This document shows, piece by piece, positions 37,743 to 48,760 of a stretch of DNA of 64,000 nt. Numbering within the stretch: the first letter of the stretch is position 1; the number at the start of each line of letters is the position of its first letter. The notes under the pieces were generated by a model. It saw only the letters and a program-made list of their open reading frames with translations, made no database searches and was not told the DNA's origin. The stretch comes from Doris montereyensis (taxonomy: Eukaryota > Mollusca > Gastropoda > Nudibranchia > Dorididae), in the NCBI GenBank assembly GCA_037039925.1, contig JAXRKP010001878.1:7501-71500 (forward strand), in the 5' to 3' direction. The translations under genes were made by a program, and so were the position numbers.

Positions 37743-38872
37743 ATGATCTTACCAATGAAACCAGAGAAAAATCCACAGATGATAAATGGGAAAAGAGAAG
37801 GCTATTGCGTAATCTCGAAAATGACGCCGAAGACGGATCTGACGAAATCGGACATTACCGACAACAGTAATGACTGTAAGGCCGCGGCTGACCAGCAATC
37901 GACTAAATCTGAGGTGTCCTCGGACAAAGATGAGAATAGGGTTACGAAGGAGCCTGGCCTCATTACCACCGACTCGTCAGGTCATGAGAAGGCCGAATGC
38001 AAGGATGATGTGGTTGGAGATGTCCACAAAGAGTCATCCTAGACGGACAAAGAACAAATCATAAAGCTCATTGATGACCCTAAAGCTGCAAATCTAGATA
38101 AGGCAGATGAAAAGCCAATCGATGCTGGTTTAAAAGATAAAGAATTGCGCAACAACGATGCGTCTAAAATCCCAGATAGGCAAAAAAGTTGAAGAAATTT
38201 GAATCAGAGACTGATCAAGACAAAGTGTCGCAAACAAAGGATATCAAGTCGGGAAAGTTTTCACTGAAGGCAAACGACTCGAATTCGGATGCCAAACGGA
38301 AAGACGCAACATGTGAGTCGGCAACAGATGCGGAGTTGAAGACAAAGAGGAGACTCGGGCATCGTTGAGGAAGCGGATACAAAGAAGTTGGAAGATTCTA
38401 GCATCGTAAAGGATGAGCCAACCAAGAGTGAAGGATCAAATAAGATGGTCACAGACGAGTCGGCACCGGATGGCAAGGCCAGCAGTGTCAAAAAAGATGA
38501 ATCTGATAAAATTGAAGTGGCAAACCGTGTCGATGTCGAGCAGAACGGAGAACCTAAAAATATGGAGCAAAAAGATGAAAACCAGCAAAAAGATGAAAAC
38601 CAGCAAAAAGATGAAAACCAGCAAAAAAGATGAAAACCAGCAGAAAAGAAAAAGATCAGCAAAAGATTAAAACCAGCAAAAAGATCAGCAAAAAGATGAA
38701 TACCAGCAAAAAAGATGAAAATGTCGAAGGAACAGAAGTTAAAGAACGGAAGGAAGAAATCGTCCAACAAAAGAAACAAACGGACAAGGTAGTACAGTCA
38801 GTTGACGCAAATGGACCAAAACGAGAAGTCGGAGAAGCCGATTCAGTAGTTAGAAAACAAAAGAATGCGTAA
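37743..38872 (+). pseudogene. Lys/Glu-rich hypothetical protein, broken, probable retrocopy
   Basis: A coding-like stretch of about 1.1 kb without introns. From ATG 37743: MILPMKPEKNPQMINGKREG and DNSNDCKAAADQQSTKSE, to a TAG at 38040. The same frame continues TDKEQIIKLIDDPKAANLD until TGA near 38192. It resumes in shifted frames with KLKKFESETDQDKVSQTKD, LEDSSIVKDEPTKSEG, then KDENQQ repeated three times, ending KQKNA. Composition is Lys, Glu, Asp and Ser rich and probably disordered; I recognise no domain. AATAAA at 38940 is followed after 17 bp by A11, the signature of a retrotransposed mRNA. Frameshifts may be sequence errors, but the TAG is a substitution. Confidence 0.6.
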
Positions 38873-38939
38873 GCTGTGGTCGATCCAGCACGAGTCTCTT
38901 AACAGTATGAATGAATCGTCAGTCTGAAGAAAGTTTATA

Positions 38940-38973
38940 AATAAATCCATAAATTATTTTCCAAAAAAAAAAA
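38940..38973 (+). terminator. Poly(A) signal and A-tract after the Lys/Glu-rich frame
   Basis: AATAAA at 38940-38945, then A11 at 38963-38973. The spacing is that of a normal mRNA 3' end copied into the genome with its tail. Confidence 0.6.
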
Positions 38974-39124
38974 TACAATCATAGTTGATGAAACTCTACT
39001 GTGATAATAGATATCAATTACTAGAAACAAACAGCAAAAAAAAAAACCCAAACAAACTTTGTTTCTTAATTGAATTCTTAACATCGAATGACGTCATCGC
39101 ACCTTCAATCAGCATAGAATCAGT

Positions 39125-39725
39125 CACATTTATACCAATAATGAGCAATATCAATAATGAGCAATACCCATAATGAATAATATCACCAATTAGCAATACC
39201 AAGAATGACAAATAGCAATAATGAACAAAATCGATAATGAGCAGTATCAATAATAAGCAATACCAATATTGAGCAATATCACTAAAGAACGATACAACAG
39301 TGAGCAATATGTACCCATAATGAGCAATACCACTAATGAGCAATACCAATAATAAACAAGATCGATAATGAGCAATACCAATAGTGAGCAATACCAATAG
39401 TGAGCAATACAAATCATGAGCAATACCAATAATGAGCAATATCAATAATAAACAAAATCGATAATGAGCAATACCAATAGTGAGCGATATCTACCAATAG
39501 TGAGTAATACCTCTAATGAGCAATACCAAGAATGAACAGTACCATTTATAGGCAATACCAATAATGAGCACTACAAATAATGAGCAGTACCAATAATGAA
39601 CAGTACCAATAATGAGCAGTACCAATAATGAGCAACAGCAATAATGAGCAATACCAATAATGAGTAATACCACTAATGAGCAATACCAAAAGTGAGCAAT
39701 ACCAATAATGAGCATTACCAATCGA
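39125..39725 (+). repeat. 16-bp minisatellite
   Basis: About 38 units of AATACCAATAATGAGC with frequent one-base variants (CAATAGTGAGC, ATCAATAATAAAC). Low-complexity Leu/Ile/Tyr frames on the minus strand follow the repeat. Confidence 0.95.
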
Positions 39726-39862
39726 CCAGAAGACATTTTCATCTGCATTTCAGAAACTTTCATGCTGACTCACATGAATGCTTCATCGCCTGTGCCAGGC
39801 GTTTGTTCCGTCCTCTTACTGGACTTATGAACAGAGCAATGCTATTACATAAACATACCGAT
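39726..39862 (+). other. Unique spacer between two satellites
   Basis: Short non-repeated sequence; no feature recognised. Confidence 0.5.
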
Positions 39863-40315
39863 TCTATCGAGTGATAAAGATAACGATTCTATCGAGTGAT
39901 AAAGATAACGATTATATCGAGTGATAAAGATAACGATGATATCGAGTGATAAAGATAACGATTATATCGAGTGATAAAGATACCGATTATATCGAGTGAT
40001 AAACATACCGATTCTATCGAGTGATAAAGATAACGATTCCATCGAGTGATAAAGATAACGATTATATCGAGTGATAAAGATAACGATTATATCGAGTGAT
40101 AAAGATAACGATTCTATCGAGTGATAAAGATAACGATTATATCGAGTGATAAAGATAACGATTATATCGACTGATAAAGATAACGATTATATCGACTGAT
40201 AAAGATAATGATTCTATCGTGATAAAGATAACGATTATATCGACTGATAAAGATAACGATTCTGTCGAGTGATAAAGATAACGATTCTGTCGAGTGATAA
40301 AGATAACGATTATAA
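39863..40315 (+). repeat. 25-bp satellite
   Basis: About 18 units of CGATTATATCGAGTGATAAA GATAA. Middle-base variants (TTATAT/TTCTAT/TTCTGT) alternate, and one unit near 40215 lost three bases. Confidence 0.96.
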
Positions 40316-40359
40316 ATCACGTAAATATGTGCTGCAATGTGTCGTCGGCAAATTGTTGA

Positions 40360-40990
40360 CAAAGGGGGCTGAATCAAGAAAGTTGAAGGTAAATTGTTGA
40401 CAAAAGGGGGGCTGAATCGAAAAAGTTGAAGATAAATAATAATTGTCGATAAAGGGAGCTGAATCGAGAAAGTTGAAGGTAAATTGTTAACAAAGAGGGC
40501 TGAATCAAGAAAGCTGAAGGTAAATTGTCAACAAAGAGGGCTGAATCGAGAAAGTTAAAGGTAAATTGTCAACAAAGAGGGCTGAATCAAGAAAGCTGAA
40601 GGTAAATTGTCGACGAAGGGGGCTGAATCGAGAAAGTTGAAGGCAAATTGTTCACAAAGGGGGGCTGAATCAAGAAAAAGTTAAATGTAAATTGTCGACA
40701 AAGGGCTGAATCGAGAAAGTTAAATGTAAATTGTCGACAAAGGGGCTGAATCGAGAAAAGTTGAAGGTAAATTGTCAACAAAGAGGGTTGAATCGAGAAA
40801 GTTGGAGGTAAATTGTCGACAAAGAGGGCTGAATCGAGAAAGCTAAGGTAAATTGTCGACAAAAGGGGGCTGAATCGAGAAAGTTGAAGGTAAATTGTCG
40901 ACAAAGGGGCTGAATCGAGAAAGCTAAGGTAAATTGTCGACAAAGGGGGCTGAATCGAGAAAAAGTTGAAGGTAAATTGTCGACAAAGGA
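40360..40990 (+). repeat. 40-bp satellite, left block
   Basis: About 16 units of GGGGCTGAATCGAGAAAGTT GAAGGTAAATTGTCGACAAA with 38 to 42 bp spacing. The block is cut at about 40990 by a LINE and resumes at 41766. Confidence 0.95.
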
Positions 40991-41677
40991 AATTTAGGCT
41001 TCATTTTTGATCAGACTATATTCATGGAAAATCACATAAAAATGATCAAGCAAAAATGCTACATTAACCTGAGATGGATACATACAACTCGTCAGTATTT
41101 GGATGAAGAAACAACCAAACTGTTGATTCTTGCATTTGTCATCAGTCATCTCGACTACTGCAAGGGCCTACTATATAACATCCAATCTGGCCAGATAAAG
41201 AGTCTCCAACAAATCCATAATCAATGCGCCCGTGTTGTCATCATGACAAAAACCAAAGATCACTTCAGGCCAGTTTTAAAAGACCTTCACTGGCTTCCAG
41301 TTCACAAGCGCATCGAATTTAAGATTTCTTGCACGGTTTACAACTCACTACATGGAACACCTTCAGAATATCTGTCTAAACTGTTACTGGTATACTAGCA
41401 CTGAGGTCTGGGAATAAATCCTCCTTACCACACCCATTCCAAATACGAAATTAGGCATGGAAGCCTTCTCATTCAATGGTCCCATGGTCTGGAATTCTCT
41501 GCCAATGATCATCAAGAACAGCCCTAACATCCATTCCTTCAAAAAACAGTTGCAAACATATTATTTTCGAGAGCCTTATTTCTGATGTTGTCAATTGTTA
41601 TTGACTCTTTCTTGTATTTCTTTCATATTGTAGAGCGCCTATAGCATCTCGATGTATGGGCACTATAGAAATCTCCA

Positions 41678-41746
<69 letters not shown>

Positions 41747-41765
41747 CTATTATTATTATTATTTA
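40991..41765 (+). mobile_element. 5'-truncated CR1/L2-like LINE inserted in the satellite
   Basis: The plus strand encodes YLDEETTKLLILAFVISHLD, YCKGLLYNIQ, RPVLKDLHWLPVHKRIEFKI and TVYNSLHGTPSEYLSKLL, then in other frames GPMVWNSLPMIIKNSPNIHS-like and FKKQLQTYYF. This is the C-terminal end of CR1/L2-type ORF2 (SHLDYCNxLLYGIP ... LHWLPVxxRIxFKI). The 3' end has GAGCGCCTATAGCATCTCGA, GGGCACTATAGAAAT and an (ATT)n tail (41683-41764), typical of this clade. It interrupts the 40-bp satellite cleanly. Confidence 0.88.
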
Positions 41766-42262
41766 AAAGGGGCTGAATCGAGAAAGTTGAAGGTAAATTG
41801 TCGACAAAAGGGGTGAATCGAGAAAGTTAAAGGTAAATTGTCGACAAAGGTGCTGAATCGAGAAAGTTGAAGGTAAATTGTCGACAAAGGGGGTGAATCG
41901 AGAAAGCTGAAGGTAAATTGTCGACAAAGGGGTGAATCGAGGAAGTTGAAGGTAAATTGTCGACAAAGGGAGTGAATCGAGGAAGTTAAAGGTAAATTGT
42001 CGACAAAGGGGCTGAATCGAGAAAGTTAAAGGTAAATTGTCGACAAAAGGCTGAATCGGTGAAGGTAAATTGTGGACGAGAAAGCTGAAGGTAAATCTAG
42101 AAAGTTAAAGGTAAATTGTCGACAAAGGAATGCATCCAGAAAGCTGAAGGTAAATTGTTGACAAAGGGGTGAATCGAGAAAGCTGAAGGTAAATTGTCGA
42201 CAAAGGGGGTGAATCGAGAAAGTTGAAAGTAAATTGTCATCAAAGGGGGTGAATCGAGAATT
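41766..42262 (+). repeat. 40-bp satellite, right block
   Basis: About 12 units of the same repeat as 40360-40990, continuing after the LINE. A decayed stretch with partial deletions is at 42045-42110. Confidence 0.95.
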
Positions 42263-42588
42263 TTTTGTTGTTGTCGTTTCACGTAAAATACGCTCAGGTG
42301 AATAACATTGTCCTGAAATTAATTGGCGCTCGTGTTCCTTCTGTGGGCTGTGGCGATAAATGTAATACACCTAGTGTTGGACATACAGCTATGGTCAGAT
42401 AATGAACAAGAGCAAATTTACTACTTCCTTTGACATACCATTGTGAATTTGTGAGCAACAAGCGTATTTGATTGAGTTTTGATTGAGGTACCATAAGACA
42501 GCACATTATATACACATTTCAAACAATTTTGCTAGCTGGAAGTGTAAAGCAGACTTTGAGACGAGGCTATCGCAAATAATCTCATCCT
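42263..42588 (+). other. Region downstream of the lectin gene
   Basis: No repeat recognised. It should contain the 3' UTR of the minus-strand lectin gene; I see no canonical AATAAA on that strand close to the stop. Confidence 0.45.
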
Positions 42589-43329
42589 TCAAAAGATGGC
42601 CTTTATTTCACAGACGTAATGTGCTTTGTTACCATTGCAAGGAATGTCATTCAGCCTGTTCTCCCTCAATATCACGACGCATTGATATTCATTGAAATTA
42701 GAAGGCTCCCCTGTCATCCAAATGGTATTATTGTTAAACAAGACATCCCCATCTCTTTGTCCAATCCACCCGGCATTCATTGCATCATACTTTACTCCAT
42801 TCCATATGTATTCGTACGGTTTTCCAAAACTGACCATTGCAGCTTCGATCTTCTCACGGGAGTCCAGAAAAGCCACTGTGGCATGCCTAGAGATGCAATC
42901 ACTTGTAGCGTTTTGGAAATATGTCACGTGGCTGGAAGGAGCAAAGCAATACGTCTTGGTAGGAGTGTAAACCTCTCGGAAACCAACATTTGCTGCGCAC
43001 TTGGGCAAACCAACAGATGTCAATCTGTAAGCTGTTTCGCTCTCTGTAGGCGAGTCCGTATTAGTATTAACTCTTTCCTCTATGGCGTTGGAAAACAGGG
43101 AACACCTTTGGTGCGACACCTGCAAACCACTACAACCGGCGTGACGAACGATGGCGGCACACAGACCGGCACATTCTCTCACGCTACGGACGCCATCGTG
43201 GATGGAGTTGACCGTCGGCGTTGCATTTAGAACGATCTCAATAAAGTTAAACGTTGGTGTTGAAAAACTGTCAGAAATCGACAACAACAGAGCTCCTAAG
43301 GAAATTGCAGAAAGAAGAACAGACAACAT
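42589..43329 (-). CDS. Secreted PAN/apple plus C-type lectin protein, single exon, intact
   Basis: A 246-residue open frame with its own ATG and stop. Residues 1-22 (MLSVLLSAISLGALLLSISD SF) look like a signal peptide. Residues about 30-108 form a PAN/apple-like module with paired cysteines (SVRECAGLCAAIVRHAGCSG, RCSLFSN). Residues about 118-246 form a C-type lectin domain: KTYCFAPSSH, DCISRHATVAFLDSREKIEA, AGWIGQRDGD, WMTGEPSNFNEYQCVVI, LNDIPCNGNKAHYVCEI. The sugar-site triplet is EPS rather than EPN, and LND replaces WND, so calcium-dependent mannose-type binding is uncertain. It is likely an extracellular recognition or mucus protein, of a kind expanded in molluscs. No frameshift is needed, unlike CUL5. 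A 60-bp satellite begins about 60 bp upstream of its ATG. Confidence 0.85.
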   Translation of the reverse strand: MLSVLLSAISLGALLLSISDSFSTPTFNFIEIVLNATPTVNSIHDGVRSVRECAGLCAAIVRHAGCSGLQVSHQRCSLFSNAIEERVNTNTDSPTESETAYRLTSVGLPKCAANVGFREVYTPTKTYCFAPSSHVTYFQNATSDCISRHATVAFLDSREKIEAAMVSFGKPYEYIWNGVKYDAMNAGWIGQRDGDVLFNNNTIWMTGEPSNFNEYQCVVILRENRLNDIPCNGNKAHYVCEIKAIF

Positions 43330-43387
43330 TTTCGCTTTTAGGATCTAGAAATAGAAATCAGTGCGCCTAGTTGAGTATAAGTCACTA

Positions 43388-44295
43388 ACTCAACTAACTG
43401 AAGACAAGGCTCCGTATTTTCTGTTCGATGAAACTGTTTGACAGATAACTAAACTGACCGAAAGCCAAGCTCCGTGTTTCCTGTTTGATGAAACTGTTTG
43501 AAAGATAACTAAACTAACTGAAGGCCAGGCTCCGTGTTTTCTGTTCGATGAAATTGTTTGAACGATAACTATACTAATTGAAGGCAAGGATTCGTGTTTT
43601 CTTTTCGATGAAACTGTTTGACAGATAACTAAATTGACTGAAAGCCAGGTTCCGTGTTTCCTGTTTGATGAAACTGTTTGAAAGATAACTAAACTAACTG
43701 AAGGCCAGGCTCCGTGTTTTTCTGTTCGATGAAATTGTTTGAAAGATAACTATACTAATTGAAGGCCAGGATCCATGTTTTCTGTTTGATGAAACTGTTT
43801 GAAAGATAACTAAATTAACTGAAAGCCAGGTTCCGTGTTTTCTGTTTGATGAAATTGTTTGAAAGATAACTAAACTAACTGAAGGCCAGGCTCCGTGTTT
43901 TCTGTTCGATGAAATTGTTTGAAAGATAACTATACTAACTGAAGGCCAGGCTCCGTGTTTCTGTTCGATGAAACTGTTTGAAAGATAACTAAACTAACTG
44001 AAGGCCAGGCTCCGTGTTTTCTGTTCGATGAAACTGTTTGACAGACAACTAAACTGACTGAAGGCCAGGCTCCGTGTTTCCTGTTCGATGAAACCGTTTG
44101 ACAGATGAGATAGCTAAACAGACTGAAGGCCAGGCTCCGTGTTTCCTATTCGATGAAACCGTTTGACAGATAACTAAACAGACTGAAGGCTAGGTTCCGT
44201 GTTTCCTATTCGATGAAACCGTTTGACAGATACCTAAACAGACTGAAGGCCAGGCTCCGTGTTTCCTGTTCGATGAAACCGTTTGACAGTTAACG
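43388..44295 (+). repeat. 60-bp satellite upstream of the lectin gene
   Basis: About 15 units of GATAACTAAACTAACTGAAG, GCCAGGCTCCGTGTTTTCTG, TTCGATGAAACTGTTTGAAA. Units to the right share GAAACCGTTTGACAG and a CAGACTGAAGG variant. It occupies the promoter side of the minus-strand lectin gene. Confidence 0.96.
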
Positions 44296-44694
44296 ACAGC
44301 CTCTGGCAGACAGATCAAATCTCACCGTGCATAGTGCCTAATAGCGTTTTGAACAAGTCACGTGAGCGCTCAATCAATCAAATAATTTGGGCATTTTTAT
44401 TTAATGCAATGAAAATCGATTGATTGTATTAACCACACAGCTACTCCACAGGCGCAAATTGCCACAACGCTTTTGGCTTAGCAAACTGCTAATCAAACTC
44501 TTTTCCGTGTTTATGTGCATTCTTTTAATGGATCTGACGTTGTATTGCACCAGGCTTGAGTGGCAAATCTCTCACTTTGTGGTGCCAAACAAGAGGCACT
44601 TGAAAAGCCATTAGAAATGGCACCGTAAGTGTTAGTTAATCGATCGAGCTGCTAACCGGAAACGTGTTTTTATTGGCAAATGAATGGAAGGATA
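44296..44694 (+). other. Intergenic, nothing recognised
   Basis: Unique sequence with no supported gene; short frames only. Confidence 0.5.
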
Positions 44695-44840
44695 CTGCAT
44701 GGATTGTGGTAACACTCTTGGTAACACAAAAACACAAAAGCAAAACAGCGTGGACAGTGGTAACACTCTTGGTAACACAAAAACACAAAAGCAAAACAGC
44801 GTGGACAGTGGTAACACTCTTGGTAATACAAAAAACAGCC
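44695..44840 (+). repeat. 51-bp repeat, three units
   Basis: (G/C)GTGGACAGTGGTAACACTCT, TGGTAACACAAAAACACAAA, AGCAAAACA. The third unit is truncated. Confidence 0.92.
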
Positions 44841-45074
44841 ATGGATAGCATTGGGAACAACATTATTAACGTCAATGAACGAAACCAAAAAACAAAACAA
44901 CCCAAGCGTTACATGTATTGTAAAAGCAAATTATTAACTAATGTAAACATCCGTACAATGCTATTGATAGCATAAATGGATACAGAAATTGGGGACGGTT
45001 GTTGTACTGTAATGAACATCCGTACAATGGTATCGATACCATAAATGGATAAAAAAAAATGTGGATGGCTTTCC

Positions 45075-45310
45075 TTTATAAACGGGTGGACTCGGCAAAG
45101 TGTCCGCCTCTCAACCAAAAGGTAGTGGGTTTGAGCCCCGCCGACGGTTGAAAAATTTTCTCGATTTTTTCGGGTAAAATCTAACCCACCCCCCCTCCCC
45201 GGTCCAGGTAGGTGAATCGAAGACACCTAGTCCCATCGGCGACGGATGATATAAATGAGGTCCCATGTGCAGGTCACAAAATTGTGCACGTTAAAGATCC
45301 ATTGGGTGAA
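45075..45310 (+). repeat. SINE family B, plus-strand copy
   Basis: GGACTCGGCAAAGTGTCCGC, CTCTCAACCAAAAGGTAGTG, GGTTTGAGCCCCGCC (B-box-like), TTGAAAAATTTTCTCGATTT, CCTAGTCCCATCGGCGACGG and GTGCACGTTAAAGATCC. It is the cleanest copy of this family in the window. Confidence 0.85.
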
Positions 45311-45424
45311 CCTTTACAAACAACTGTTTGAGACGCATTATGGGCGCATTGTGGACGCATTGTGTGCGCATTACAGACCTTCATGAGAGGATCAAGCTGC
45401 ACCCAGTTAAAGAGATTTGAAGAA

Positions 45425-46600
45425 AAGGACGTGAAGACTAAGTAATAGACAGCAACACTAAGTAATAGACAACAACACTAAGTGATAGACAACAACACTA
45501 AGTAATAGACAACAACACCAAGTAATAGATAACAACACCAAGTAATAGATAACAACACCAAGTAATAGATAACAACACCAAGTAATAGATAACAACACCA
45601 AGTAATAGACAACTACACCAAGTCATAGATAACAACACCAAGTAATAGATAACAACACCAAGTAATAGATAACGACACCAAGTAATAGATAACGACACCA
45701 AGTAATAGATAACTACACCTAGTAATAGATAACACCAAATAATAGATAACAACACCAAGTAATAGATAACAACACCAAGTAATAGATAACAACACAAAGT
45801 AATAGATAACAACACCAAGTAATAGACAACAACACCAAGTAATAGACAACAACACCAAGTAATAGATAACAACACCAAGTAATAGACAACAACACCAAGT
45901 AATAGACAACAACATCAAGTAATAGATAACAACACCAAGTAATAGACAACAACATCAAGTAATAGACAACAACACCAAGTAATAGATAACAACACCAAGT
46001 AATAGACAACAACACCAAGTAATAGACAACAACACCAAGTAATAGATAACAACACCAAGTAATAGACAACAACACCAAGTAATAGACAACAACACCAAGT
46101 AATAGACAACTACACCAAGTAATAGATAATAACACCAAGTAATAGACAACAACATCAAGTAATAGACAACAACACCAAGTAATAGACAACAACACCAAGT
46201 AATAGATAACAACACCAAGTAATAGATAACTACACCAAGTAATAGATAACTACACCAAGTAATAGACAACAACACCAAGTAATAGACAACAACACCAAGT
46301 AATAGATAACAACACCAAGTAATAGATAACAACACCAAGTAATAGATAACTACACCAAGTAATAGACAACAACACCAAGTAATAGATAACAACACCAAGT
46401 AATAGACAACAACACCAAGTAATAGACAACACCAAGTAATAGATAACAACACCAAGTAATAGACAACAACACCAAGTAATAGACAACAACACCAAGTAAT
46501 AGATAACAACACCAAGTAATAGACAACAACACCAAGTAATAGATAACAACACCAAGTAATAGATAACAACACCAAGTAATAGATAACAACATCAAGTAAT
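45425..46600 (+). repeat. 20-bp minisatellite
   Basis: About 58 units of AACACCAAGTAATAGA(T/C)AAC. The T/C variant alternates in short patterns, and rare units have ACATCAAG or ACTACACC. Long minus-strand frames (YYLVLLSITWCC) are artefacts of 60 bp equalling 20 codons. Confidence 0.97.
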
Positions 46601-47279
46601 TCTAAACTCAACCCGTAACCAGAGAAGGGTGGAAAAGGAAAGTCAAAACCGAAAAGAAAAAAAAAGAAAATCATTCAAATGTGTCGGTCAAGGAAAGAAA
46701 GAGTTGCTCAACACTCTAAATCTATATTTATCCTGCCTGCTATTCAGTGCAACACTACATGTCCATTGGAATACCTCTTCAGCACGTGCTTGATTTAAGC
46801 ACCTGAGGAAGCTGATGAGAAAATTTCCTGCAGATGAAGAATAAAATTGTGAACAGAACACTGTTCTTCCCTACACATATCAATGTTCTTTGTTATTAGT
46901 AAAATAGCATTTCTCTATTATCGATTACATTGAAGGGTTTTTACGGAATTACTAAATTTCTACAAGTGTTCGTAACTATTCACATGAGGGTTTTATATTC
47001 AAAGAGCGAAGGAAGAAAATGTCTTTAAAATGTCATCAGATATCAATATAAAAGGACAAGAGAGGCGTTAGGGATTGATCGGAGATCTGTCAAACGATCG
47101 TTGCAAGAGTCAAATATTTGAATCCACACTTTCGAAACGAGGAAGAAATGAGAAGACAGATGATTTAGATAAGGACGTGATCAAACGCGAAGTCGAAAAA
47201 AATGTTTCATATCCAAGAATTCGTCACATTGCAAAAGCGTAGAGCACATCTAGGGGAAGGGGGGTGGGGACTTAATGGT
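46601..47279 (+). other. Intergenic, nothing recognised
   Basis: No repeat or domain recognised. CACCTGAGGAAGCTGATGAG near 46801 is reminiscent of element 3' ends but is too short to assign. Confidence 0.45.
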
Positions 47280-48225
47280 ATATGGTGTATCTATAATTCA
47301 GAACAAGTCTGTGGAGAACTGTAAGGAATATGCGCTTGAATTTTGCTTAAATCTTCATCCGGCAGAAACCTACTATGTGAAAGATCGTATTTCATGAAAA
47401 CTGCCATAGACGCGAGCAGAAATGGCATTCAATGGACTTTGACAAAACAAATTAACGACCTGGACTTGGCCGATGATATCGCTTTGCTTTCACATACGCA
47501 CAAGCAAATGTACGAGAAAACGGATGCCATTGGGACTCAACTACAAGGAAATCAAGATTTTTCACAACTGCAAAACTTGCAACCCTCAAAGTAAAAGGAG
47601 AACCGCTGGAAAATATGAAAATCTTTGCTACCTGGGGAGCTTGATTGATGACAAGGAGGTGTGGAAGAAGATGTCAAAACCAGGATACAGAAGGCACGAC
47701 AAGCATTTTTAAGCCTTAACAAGTATGGTCCAGCAAAAGTTTACCAGAAAGAATCAAACTAAGGATATTCAACTCAAATGTCAAGTCAATGCTAACATAT
47801 GGCTCAGAAACACGAAGAACCACAAAAAACTTCCTACAAAACATACAATCCTTCAGAAATAGATGTCTGAGGAGAATTGTCAAAATATTCTGGCCTGAAG
47901 TTGTCTCAAACATTAATTTATGGGAAAGAACTGGACAAGTATCAGCTGAAAAAGATTTAAAACTAAAGAAATGGAGGTGGATAGGTTACACTCTTAGAAA
48001 GGACCCCAACACAATAACGAGACAGAGCCTAACATGGAATCCACAGGGTAAAAGATCGAGGGATCGGCCAAGAGCTACATGGACAAGAGAACTGGAGGGA
48101 GAGATGAAGAAGACGGGGCAAACATGAAAATCTATAGAGAGGCTGGCCCAGGAGAGAAGCGATTGGAGATATTTGTCGATAGCCCATGCATTAGATCTAT
48201 GGGGATACAGCGAATGACTTATCTG
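47280..48225 (+). pseudogene. LINE ORF2 C-terminal half, broken
   Basis: Plus-strand frames in order: MKTAIDASRNGIQW, QINDLDLADDIALLSHTHKQ (RT motif with ADD), MYEKTDAIGTQL, then KNFLQNIQSFRNRCLRRI, WERTGQVSAEKDLKLKKWRW, IGYTLRKDP, RQSLTWNPQGKRSRDRPRAT and ERLAQERSDWRYL. It is the same family as the minus-strand remnant at 35100-36470. Here the TWNPQGKR motif is single, so it gives the unexpanded reference state. Several frameshifts. Confidence 0.88.
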
Positions 48226-48454
48226 AAATGGTAATAAATCATTATTTAGCCCAGAGCAGATAGATGCCTTTGATCTTTTTTCCTCCAAATATCGAGCGCG
48301 CAAATAGATAAGAGAATAGAGAGGAATATCAGACAAGCACACTGGGATGAATTGCAGGAGGAACCCAACTTAGTATAGGATAGGGGGGGCAGGATGAGGG
48401 TGAGAATAGTGAGATATTTTGGGGAGGCTGATGGAGGGGTCCTGGGGAACTCGC

Positions 48455-48760
48455 AGCTTTCACACGCTTTCGATGATGATAGGTTTGCAAAAGTTGTTGG
48501 CAAAATCAAAGAAACGGTATAAAGCAGTCGCAGACATAGTCATGATACCAAACCCATCATCAATATACCGTCTATAGCAATAGTTATAGGGGCCAGGGTA
48601 CGCCTGAAATAATCTATGCTCAAGGTAATCCATGAATATGAAGGTCCTTTCTTCGTGCCCATGGCAACTCGCGGATTCGCTGAAAAAACAACCCAACCGG
48701 CCATTGACTTCAAAAGAATTGAGATTAAGCACGAGTTCTGCCGAAGCGTCACGTGTTTGT
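48455..48760 (-). pseudogene. Penelope-like reverse transcriptase fragment
   Basis: On the minus strand two frames combine as LNLNSFEVNGRLG, then RVAMGTKKGPSYS, then FMDYLEHRLFQAYPGPYNYC and YRRYIDDGFGIMT, then RFFDFANNF. AMGTxxxPSYAxxFMxxLE followed by YRYIDD and xxFxxxxNxF is the RT core layout of Penelope-like elements. It is one frameshift away from open and truncated on both sides. Confidence 0.7.

Noticed and set aside
42619..43230. 203-codon plus-strand frame
   Set aside because: Antisense to the lectin gene, whose domains and cysteines are clearly on the minus strand.
45498..46674. Minus-strand frames rich in Leu, Cys, Tyr and Trp resembling membrane proteins
   Set aside because: They arise from a 20-bp minisatellite (60 bp = 20 codons) and show no divergence pattern of coding sequence.
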